Source: Lingula anatina
Lineage: Eukaryota; Brachiopoda; Lingulata; Lingulida; Lingulidae
Direction: 5' to 3'
Length of the DNA stretch: 64,000 bases
NCBI RefSeq assembly: GCF_001039355.2
Contig: NW_019776033.1
Coordinates: 1-64,000, forward strand
Part shown: in pieces, positions 25,031 to 35,230 of the stretch
How the letters are laid out: each line of letters begins with the position of its first letter
Position numbering within the stretch: the stretch's first letter is position 1
Notes under the pieces: model-generated
What the model saw: the letters and a program-made list of their open reading frames with translations, nothing else
Told to the model about the DNA's origin: nothing
Database searches by the model: none
Position numbers and translations under genes: made by a program

Positions 25031-26447
25031 TAGATGCGATTTCCCAGAGGAGGCGAGACGCATTCTTTGGTTAAACAATTGGATAGCTAAATTATCTTCT
25101 ACAGCTGTAATTCCACCCAATCAGGAGTAAAATTTTAAGCATTATTTCTCATAATGAGAAAGATTTAATAGAAATTTATTGCGATGTTTGTATTGTTAGG
25201 ATTTTAATTATTGAATTTGTTTTTCAAATACTCTCATTGTTGGCAAGCATAAATGATGTCATAAGACCACACCATAGGAAACTTGGATTTTCTGTACTTC
25301 AGAATATCAAATATTCACTTATATTTCTAATACCAAAAGTGCAGTTATGAAACCCTTAATATGAAGTGCTCAAGGCGATATCATCTACAAAGGGAACTAA
25401 AGGGAGGCTTTCATCAATGACTTTTATCTTCTGTTTTACCCCCTCCCCCTTCTTCGTTTGCTGCATCGTTTGAGATTATTCCATTAGTGTTCTCCATTCC
25501 CTTCTTTTAAACCCACACATATTTTCACTTTTTACAAGCATGTACTGGAATTATTAAAAGCATCTCAGGTAAAAAATAGTAAGAATAAAAAGCGACCCGT
25601 TTTTTGGATACGAAAAAAAAGGATGCACATTAAAAACTGATAAAATTAGCTAATTTTTTACTGTTCTTTTTTCTTAACTTTGATAAAATGATTGTATCAT
25701 ACATATAAGAATAAAGCAGTAATTTTTCTTCAACAATAGCTAGTGCTGAATTATTTGTTCACTTCTGTCTGACTAGAATGAGGCAATCTAGTGGAAAAGT
25801 TTCAATCCAGGAGTAAAATATGGACCATTCAGAATGAGAAGAGCCGAGTGCTAGCTGGTTCACAGCCTAAATATGGCGGACCTAAACGAAAGGAAGACCG
25901 CTTAATCCTGTAATGGTCTCTCCGCCTCTTTCACGCCTCCTCGTCGTCCCTGCAGGGGCACAGTAATTAAATCTCGTCTCAATTCGACCGGTCGAGGGAC
26001 AACGCGTCGGGAGGCATGTGAGGGGCGGAGAGACCATTACAGGATTAAGCGGTCTCCCTTTCATGTAGGTCCGTCATATTGAGGCTGTGGACCAGCTAGT
26101 ACTCGACTCTTCTCATGCTGAATGGTCCCATACTTGCCCTCCTACACTAAGTGCCCTCCCACACTTGCCCTCCCATTCAAAGTTGTGACGAACTTCTTTT
26201 CTGATCAACATTCATATCATCAACACTGTAAACACGATTCTGTGGTTAACTACCCCGTTCAGTTTCTCAACATAAGCATCAGCGTGTACTGCAGATAGAG
26301 GCGTTATCTGAGAGCCAGTGCCTATTGTTTCAATTTAATCCGGGCATGACCACTTCAGCCAATGAACTTGCAAACTGGACAGGTCATTTTGACCAGCACG
26401 GATCGCTTTTAGTATCCAGATCGAAGTTAAGCGTTAAAAATCGAACA
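25031..26447 (+). other. Aquaporin 2 3' UTR and intergenic space before aquaporin 3
   Basis: AATAAA at 25710-25715 is the likely 3' end signal of aquaporin 2. The foldback element at 25808-26143 fills most of the space upstream of aquaporin 3, so the promoter of aquaporin 3 must lie in, across or very near it. Confidence 0.5.
25808..26143. mobile_element. Long foldback element upstream of aquaporin 3
   Basis: A nearly perfect palindrome with arms of about 135 nt. Shared words are GACCATTCAG, ATGAGAAGAG, AGCTGGT, CACAGCCT and GACCGCTTAATCCTGTAATG followed by GTCTCTCCGCC, each present once directly and once inverted. The spacer of about 70 bp includes CCTGCAGGGGCACAG. The short minus-strand frame inside (25882-26064) is a by-product of the palindrome. 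Confidence 0.85.
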
Positions 26448-28274
26448 ATGGCTGATCATTCCTTTCAAATCGGTCACCACGAAATTAAGACCGTGGCATT
26501 CTGGAAGGCGGTTTCTGCGGAGATTTTGGCCACTGCAATACTTATGATAGTCCAGTGTTCCACACCTTTGAAATGGCCGGGAAATAACGACTCTGGTACT
26601 ACGGTTCAGATTGCTTTGGGAATGGGTTTTGTCGTTATGTGCTTGGCAGAATCCGTTGGACATATTTCCGGGGCCCAGATGAATCCGGCGGTGGCTATAG
26701 CCATGTTTTTAGCTCAGAAAATATCACTTTTGAGAGGTAAGTTATGCACCCATTACATATGTTCCTGCTCTCATTCTGTTTATTATTATTTATTTCTTTT
26801 CTTTTACTCGCAAGTCACTAATACACTTATGCGAAAGTCACAATCTCTGTTGTACTGTGCTGTCGAATATTTTACAAAATGTATTGCGAATCATAAGGTT
26901 TATGCTTTGAATTAAGATATGAAATCATACAACATTATATAACTTTTACATGAGAAGACACGTTCTAGTACAGTCTGTATGAAGTCATCAGCTACAGCTC
27001 AACCTGAAGAGAGTGAAATTATTTCCATTTTTATGTCTTCCATTTATTTAACCTTTACTTCCATGTGGTCTGTTACGTGCGTTGTATGCTCTTACATTAT
27101 TCTACAACCAGTGTCAGAACACATTGCTAATTAATAATAAGTTTATTGAGCACTAAATGATATGAATACATTTGCAAGTTTCACTAGACTACATTATTTA
27201 CACAATATATAAGGATATACATTTATATATGTTTACATATGTAGTATGCTAAATTACACATGCGTTAATGCATGTTATGCTATAAGATTAATTAATTAAG
27301 CTATTCACAGCATTATCAACAGTTAGTGGCTGTGATAATTAGAACTGGCCTTCTGCAAACGAAAGAAAAATTAAGTTAAAGAGCATGGAGTATTTCAATG
27401 CACAGTGGTAAACATAAAAAACGCATTATTCAACCAGTTCACACTTAAGATATGAATTAAAAGAATGTATGAAGCCACCATTATAATTTGCTGGGCAAAA
27501 TTCAATTAGCAAATGAAAAACATTTATGTACATTTAAATTTTAGCCCCACGTTCTTTTCATGAAGTACGTCATAGAGAGTAGAGCCGCACCTGCCTAATG
27601 TGTAATCAATTAAGTATAATTTGTCCCACTTCTACTAACTGAAGATTGTCTTTGCTAAAATGAAGTATAGCAATGGTTATGTGAGACCTGTCGCAGCAGA
27701 ATAGAGAAAAATATTGTGTCCAGTTTCAAAGTATTCCATACTCTTACATGTAACAACAATGTACACTTTTTTTTCGTGGACGATTCAGTAGAGAGTCAAT
27801 GCGTTCATAGTAAGTACTAACACTTAAGGAAAAAAGTCTGCCTTATTTAAATATTAAAAAGCAAAAATGTTGCATTGATCTTGTTCATGCACAACATATA
27901 TGGGTGTACATATATTGGAAATTATTTCCTACATGTATAATGGAAAAAATTACTATGAAGACTCTAAATCCGAAGATAACTAACCGAGTCATCAATTTTT
28001 AATCCTAATTCTGTGAATCTTTTTCCACTTAATTTCATTGCCCGCTCTTTTCAGCCTGTTTGTATTAGGACATATAGTGATGCAGGTACACTAACGACCT
28101 CCCATTACATTGGCCTGTCAAAAAATAGCAATACATAAATAAACCAATAAAATAATTGAATAAATAAATAATAACAGGAAGCGTTACGAGTATGTACATG
28201 TATAAATGCCTCTACTTTCAGTTGGACATTGGTTCTGTTCGTTTAACAGATTTGATTAAATGTACTCCAGGTAA

Positions 28275-28315
<41 letters not shown>

Positions 28316-30463
28316 CGTTGACCAACTCACATGCAGTAATTTTTCATTCCATTTCAGCAATATTATACGTGGTAGCTCAATGCATCGGTGCAATTGCCGG
28401 ATCTGGACTAGTCTACGTGTAAGTTTAACACACTCTTCATATAAATTGGTCAGAAAATATTACGAAGGAAATGAATGGAATTCAATATCAAAATACTGAA
28501 ATTATTTTTCTGATTCCGTTACTTGCGACCCCACTTCCTTCCAAACCACGCGAAATCTCGCTTGATTCCACGCTACGGCTCGAGACTGCGGGTTATATTG
28601 GACGATTCCCATTCACTGATAAGGTTGAGCTCTTGTTACCCACGGCAACAGTGGTTTGAAAAGATATTTTCACCTATTGCTACGAAACTGACAAAACACC
28701 CAATGAACTATGGTTAAAACATTGACACAGTCAGGGAGGCAGCCGTTTTTATTTTATTTCGTAATTTTTTTGTCTTTTTCATCATTCATTCATTCATTCA
28801 TTTTTGTGAGTTGTATTACATCAATTGGTGACTCATAATTTTCATCTTAAGTATAACAAGCTTGCATGACTTTCAGATCCGAGTATTGTTGTACGAGTAC
28901 ACGTTATCGACACAACATGTATGTAGTAAATTATCATATCACCACTGATAATAGTAAAATTTGAACTGACCACCAATGCAGTATTGATATAGGAACCTTC
29001 AGTTGCGGGATCTGACCATATCTGACGATTAGATTAAAACACCACAGCAGAATAAAACAACTGCAGCGTGTATTCAAAAGAGTTTATAATAACATACAAA
29101 CACGAGAAAAACAGTATATTACTATTCTTAATTTCTCGTAATTATTTAAATTTATTTTATTTTCATTTCGTAATATGATCAATGATATGTATTTTAATTT
29201 ATGACTGTATTTTCACAATGTTTACATCTCTAAAAATCACATTTTCTATACATTCAGTGTAACCTCACCAAATGCGACGGGGAACTTCGCCACGACCACC
29301 GTGAACCCGTTACTTTCCCCCGCGCAGGGTATGGTCGTAGAGATGTACTTGACCTTCATCCTCGTCTTCGTGATCTTTGGCGCCACGGACAGTGCCCGGA
29401 AGTTGACCATGCCCGGAATTGCCATTGGACTGACCGTTGCCATGGACGTGCTCAGCGGGGTACGTTAAGATATTTTTTGTAAATTCATATTCGAGCGTTG
29501 CATATCTAATCATATCTATCTGGTATAAACTTTTCACATCACGGGTGCATTTTTTCCATATTCCATAAATTGAAAGAAAAAAATCGTTTAGCTGCAGATG
29601 AATTTCTCAGCTTAACTTGTGCCTACCGAACTACCTACATATGCCTCTCTATCCTCCTTGCTTGTTCTCATCCATTAAATTATTCCTTTGATAACTTGAC
29701 TAATTGTTTGCTAAGTTAAAACTCATCCGTTATGAATACAAAATTTAATGTTACAGATTTAATATTTCAGATTAACCACACTGGGGCCAGTATGAACCCA
29801 GCCCGGTCACTGGGACCTGCTGTCTACGTTAACATATGGACTGACCACTGGGTACTGACCACCAATTATATTGAAATATTATATAAGCCCATATTCTACA
29901 TGTATAATGTTAGATTTCTACTATTTAACGTGTTACGTTTTGGCACATTATTAATCGTAGCCTAGTCTTTTTACGTTTTTATTGGATCAATTTCGTATTG
30001 TGTAATATTTCTTCCATCACATGTAAAACAGCTTTCATCACGTGTAAAATTGCTTCTGTCACATGTATAGATGCAGATTAAGTCACAATTTATCATTGTT
30101 ACAACTTGAAAGTTGTTATCATTAAAAGTTTGCCTCATACATGTAATATTCGTCACGTGGAAATTACTTTCGTCATGAGTAAAATTGCTTTCGTCGCGAG
30201 TAACATTACTTTCGATGCGTGTAAAATTACTTTCGACGCATATAAAGATGCCGGTAAAGTTATAAGGATTGTTCTGAATTGTTACAACTTGGAGTTGTTA
30301 TTACAAAACGTTGGCTGTACACGTAATATTTCTGCTCTAGGTTTACTGGGTCGGCCCTATCCTTGGCGGCGCACTTGCCACTTTGGTTTACCGGTATGGG
30401 TTTAACCCTGTCAAACAAGAAGATGAAAACTGTAAAACGGGTAAGCATTCATATCTACACACA

Positions 30464-30498
<35 letters not shown>

Positions 30499-31049
30499 CT
30501 CTCTACCAGGGTGGCAGATTATATAGGCAGAGAGCGCAGACCTCCGCCAAGGCAGCAAAGTCTCTACCCAATGCCGTTTCATCCCTAAATTTTCATTCTA
30601 TAATGATTTAGTTTTTTTATTTCTCATTATTGATTGATTATTGATCCGGATCACCACCAAAAACTAATCATCTGTTCCTTGGCCCACTTCTGACAGTTCC
30701 TAAAATTTCATCAAAATCGGTCCATAACTTTTTGAGTTAGGTTTATGACAGACAAACAAACAGGGGTGAAAACGCCTTGGCGGAGGTAACAACGGGAAAA
30801 TCCACAGACACACAGCCAAATGACTGTCTATTTATCTAGGGGCATATCTGTGAATATCCTGTGAAAAATCAATCTGTCGCCCTGGTAGAGGGTACACACA
30901 CACAAATTTTTTATCAGATTTGATTTGATAATTTTGTCTTCTATTTTATAGAAGTAATTAAAGAGCAAGAATTGCGCCATGTTGTAGAAGAGGTGTTTGG
31001 ACGATTTCGACCCGAAGTTACTGGTGCCAGGGAAAATGGAAACATTTAG
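26448..31049 (+). CDS. Aquaporin 3 of cluster (both NPA motifs intact)
   Basis: Six exons: 26448-26736, 28358-28418, 29258-29459, 29771-29851, 30341-30440 and 30952-31049. They total 831 nt, 276 residues. The frame is open upstream to an ATG at 26346, which would add 34 polar residues; I prefer 26448 because it matches the N-terminus of aquaporin 2. Loop B has SGAQMNPA (NPA at 79-81), loop [13 protein letters not shown] (NPA at 193-195). Filter positions by eye are Met59, Val181, Ala190 and Arg196. Loop C differs from the paralogues ([10 protein letters not shown], a possible N-glycosylation site). The tail is acidic, then ends GARENGNI. Introns 1-4 fall at the same codons and phases as in the other two genes, so the three arose by duplication. 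An AATAAA is at 31682-31687. Confidence 0.9.
28279..28313. repeat. (CT)n microsatellite
   Basis: About seventeen CT units about 45 bp before exon 2 of aquaporin 3, effectively an extended pyrimidine tract. Confidence 0.95.
30005..30250. repeat. 21-bp minisatellite in aquaporin 3 intron 4
   Basis: Degenerate units of about 21 bp, consensus near TTTCGTCACGTGTAAAATTAC. Three units lie at about 30011-30072 and five at about 30147-30250. The intervening segment with TTACAACTTGAAAGTTGTTA is echoed at about 30278-30305, so a larger unit was duplicated as well. Several units carry the palindrome CACGTG. Confidence 0.8.
30464..30496. repeat. (CA)n microsatellite split by a transposon
   Basis: The CA run stops at 30496 and resumes at 30895, immediately after the element between them. 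Confidence 0.95.
30497..30894. mobile_element. MITE with TACCCTCTACCAGGG termini, copy A
   Basis: The ends are TACTCTCTACCAGGGTGGCA and, inverted, GCCCTGGTAGAGGGTA. The right arm (TGTGAATATCCTGTGAAAAATC, GGGGCATATCTG) matches the arms of the element at 60286-60447. Nine bases, CACACACAC, flank each side (30488-30496 and 30895-30903), as expected for a 9-bp duplication within a CA repeat. It lies in the last intron of aquaporin 3. Confidence 0.8.
30540..30787. mobile_element. Element nested inside MITE copy A
   Basis: Bounded by ACCTCCGCCAAGGC and its inverse GCCTTGGCGGAGGT. The interior (GATCCGGATCACCACCAAAA, CATCAAAATCGGTCCATAAC) has the look of a repeat that I believe is widespread in marine animal genomes; I cannot name the family. 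It explains why copy A is longer than its relative at 60 kb. Confidence 0.65.
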
Positions 31050-32803
31050 ATATTTTAAAGGATGTAATATCAAATCTACAATCAAGAAAGTACAGATACA
31101 GTATGTGCGACGTAGCGGAAGGTTTTCACACTGCTTTCGACTTAATGAACTAACATTTTTGTGTTTTTTATATACTTTATTAGTTGACTGGGTCAATAAG
31201 ACTGATAAATCAATTTTACCTATTAAAAATTAGATTCATGAGACATTGAACGTCTGAAATGTTGAAATTAACTAAACACATTTGACTCTCAAACTATTCA
31301 AACTATTATTTTCTACGAACCAGGTTTTCCCACAATTAATCAAACAAGAATTCTTGTTAAACTGCTTTTAATTCTTCAGATAAATTTCTGTACATGTTAT
31401 AATTTTTTCAATTACAAATTTTCATAAACGCCCTTAAATAACACCAAAAATTAAATGGCATTATTTTACACCCCTTTGTTTGCACAGATACAATGAATAC
31501 TGTATGTACAGTCCCGTAGAAAGATACATGTACACTAATGAATATTTATCACTTAATTTTTTTTCCTTTTTATATTTTCTTAGATTATTTACAATTTTAG
31601 CGTCATCTAGCTCAAGTCTGTATTTATACCGCGAGGACGCAATATGTTTCAAGCATAACATGGAAATCCTTATTTGCTCAGAATAAACCTTGTCTAAGTA
31701 GAGTGGTAACAATTTTATTCGTGACAAAGTATATATTTAGCTTCTATTGTTATTTCTCGATGAGCCAACGATTTTTACAACTATCAACTAGGTCTTGATG
31801 ACTAGTTTGTTTATCTGGAATATAAAATTAGGTTTGGTGATAACCAGAACGTTAACACCCAGGCATAACAAAATACTTACATGAAACCATCTATCGTAAT
31901 ACTGACGAGCAATGGTTAGCCTACACTTTTATTTTAAAATATTTTCTCCCTGTTATATTATATACAACAGGGTAATATAATATGTATATATAATATGTAA
32001 GTAAGAAAGCCTCTGCTATATCGCAACCGATATTAGCTGGTTTGCACCGCTTGTCAACTTTGAAATACGCCAATTAAATAGATGCATTTCCATAATACCA
32101 CACCTCTTCCTTGCACAGTAACAAAACATTAACGGCTCCTTTAATTTATAACTTCTAATACAATATGTAAGTGCAAAAAAAGTAACTTCTTTTTTTGTTG
32201 TCGTTGGTTTAGGCAAAGACTCTATATGTAGTAACTTGTGGGCTGTTTGCGTAACAGTAACTGTTTTCTTGTTATTGTTGGTTTATTTAAACCGCCTTTA
32301 CACTGGGCGGCGTCCATTCTGCGTCACGTAGTGCGGTCCTGTTTGAGAGTGAAAAAAACAATAATACTTTATGTGCCGACAACTGGCCTATCATTGAGCA
32401 TTCATTTTGCAACCAAAGCGATGCTTGTGCCTCCTTTTTACGACCACGGCGATGCCAGGTTCATGGTCGCACAAAGGACGCAGAAAGGACGCCCTTCAGT
32501 GTATAGGGGGTTTAATTAGACCCCATTCCCACAGATTTTAGATCGATCAATCCCTGTGGGGAGTCTCACTAGATTACTGTCAGCTTAGCCGGCTTAAATG
32601 TCTGTACCGCCTACTAAAAGCTGTACGGGGGTAATGAACTATGGTGCGCGCTCGACTGACAGCAATTTAGCGTGAACCCCCAGGGAGTAAGGTCGATCCA
32701 GATGGATCGATCTAAATCTCTGGGAATGTACTCTTAGAGTCTCTCTATTTGAATACTTGTCATCTGTTTGCATACACGTAATGTGGTCTATATTTGGGTC
32801 GCT
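31050..32803. other. Convergent 3' flanks of aquaporin 3 and the SLC4 gene
   Basis: Non-coding. Aquaporin 3 has AATAAA at 31682-31687; the minus-strand SLC4 gene has a candidate signal read from TTTATT at 32282-32287. With that signal, the SLC4 3' UTR would include the foldback element at 32522-32731. No additional gene is seen. Confidence 0.5.
32522..32731. mobile_element. Foldback element in the SLC4 3' flank
   Basis: Outer arms CATTCCCACAGATTTTAGATCGATC and GATCGATCTAAATCTCTGGGAATG are inverted copies with small differences. The middle has no clear symmetry. Confidence 0.65.
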
Positions 32804-35154
32804 TCACACCATCGCGTCTCCCTCAAGCTTTGTGTTCTGGTTGATTTCCTTGGTGTCAACGCTTTCAGAATCTGACGAACGCCCTCCTTTCTCCTCCTAA
32901 ATGCAACAATAGAGACGAATTTACAAATGTTGTTTAGGATTTGCAAAATTTGAGGTATTCCCATTAGAATATCAGTAAATAATAACAAATAATATACAAA
33001 AGAAACCGAAGAAAATTCGACACAATACATATTCGATATACTATATATTCAATGCGATGTAGTAAAATGCAACTGACCAAAGAATAAATTGTAACTGTAG
33101 TTGAACGTAAGTGAACGTCACATTTTCCCCATAAACACATCATTCTCCAACACAATAAATAAATGTTAACCACTGTAACATTTTCCATTAAATAAAGTTA
33201 AAAGTAAAATGCAAAGAAACGAAACCGTAGCCTACATTTTTCATCAAAAATAAAAAGAAAGAAAGAAAAAAAATCAAAACTTGCCCAGTCCTCCGTGGTC
33301 ACCTCCTTGCCTGGGAGGATATCGTCCAGCCACAGCAGCTCCCTCTGGTTGAAGACCCTGTCCAGGAGAACAATGCGGACCACACACATGGCCAGTACCT
33401 GGGGGCGTGGTCAAATACTGAATTAATAACTCAACTTTCTTAATAACTGAATAGAAATTTACACACCCATATTTAAGAAAGTACATGCATGCGTGTGCAC
33501 AGTGTTTTAACCAGTATGTGAATTTGTGATGTCTGCCAAGGGTTGTGCTCTATCATCATGACGACGTTGCATCCTCCTCGCAAGGACCTCGTCTGATATC
33601 TGATGGTTTAACCTGATAGTTTACTACCTGAGCGATAAATTTGTCAGATCTCCCGTGTAGGTTGTGCTATCGCAACGGTGAATTATCAGGTGGACTATCA
33701 GTGACCAGCCCAGGTCCACATGAGGTGGATGCAACATCGTTATAGTCATACTATTCATCTATTTGACATAAATTGGAAGTATAGAAAGACATAAAATATG
33801 TATATAGCTTCTTAACTTTTCGAGATTTTTGAGTGACAATACCACGCAATGTTGCTGTGAATCAATTTAACACGTACTGGGAACACGTGTGCGTGCGTGT
33901 ATTGTGTTTCGTGGAAAATGGAGAAGTGAAATGTTGTGGAACTTATAAATGGTCCCATAATTCTACACCGGTCTAAGCGCAGAACATGCATTTGTCAAAA
34001 AATAACATCCTCTTCTGAAACTCTCCCCTTTTATCTTTAACTATACATACCTAGGCATGTTTTGACCGTGGCCGTGGCGATATACTTAGTTCGGTAAAAT
34101 GCGAGCATTTTTAGTATGCATCTCACTTATATGCCATCATTAAATATCTTAAAAAACTCCCGTTTCTTACCATCAATGGGAACGCAATGGATATAATTTT
34201 GACCATCTTGACCACCCACAGGAGCGCCAGGCACACGACCTGGATCAGGGTGAAGATGTGGATTCTCTTGGTCTTCACGTGACGCAGGAACATGTAATCC
34301 GGCTGGTATTTCTGGGGCATGAAGATGATGCGGATTCTCTGCATCAGCTTTATTAATAGAAAGAAAATGGTTAGTTGTACTATATCTACAAGTATTTTTA
34401 TACAATTGCACAGCGACCATTAGAGTCCGTATACGAAGGGATAGAGCCGACAGTGTTTGGAAAGTAGCCAAAGTCAAAATCCTATACAGAAAGCCGACAC
34501 ACAGTTTATTGTAAAGATTTGAATTTTAATTTAAAAAAAATTAATTTGAAGATCCTATAAAATAACTTATAACGCAGAATTGCAAATAAAATTAGGGTAA
34601 TACATTTACCTCTTTACCCTTCAGTGCGCAGACGCCCATGTATAGGAAAACCCCATAGAGCACCGGCATTGGGACATACTGAAATGATTTTAACAGAATA
34701 AAAAAGACAACATTCGTTTAAGTGATTAATTCATTAATTGCATTCTACCATAAAGACCAAAAATATCTCATCTTGTGACCAATTGCATTTCAAGGCTAAC
34801 ATGATACGCGCAGTCTTACCTGCAAGAATCCTGATAAAAATACCGAACATCCTATGAGAACAAATATGAAAAATCCTGTCACTCGTTGCTCTCTGTAATG
34901 GAACGAAAAGTAGTTTTATAAGTTATGCTATACAAATATTACGATAGGCAGTGAACTATCGATAGTAAGGTGTACGTGCAATCACAAACAAAGACAACAG
35001 AACTCTACCAATATATCGTAATCTGCTGCGGATCACTTATGTACATGTGCAAAGAATGTTAACCTCTGACGAAGATGTTTAAATAACAGTAAAACCTATT
35101 TCCATTCCCATTATTATCATTTTTGTCTTTTTTTAAAGTGTGTGTGTGTGTGTT

Positions 35155-35230
<76 letters not shown>

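Noticed and set aside
25882-26064. 60-codon minus frame with Arg and Thr
   Set aside because: Lies inside the palindromic element and results from its symmetry.
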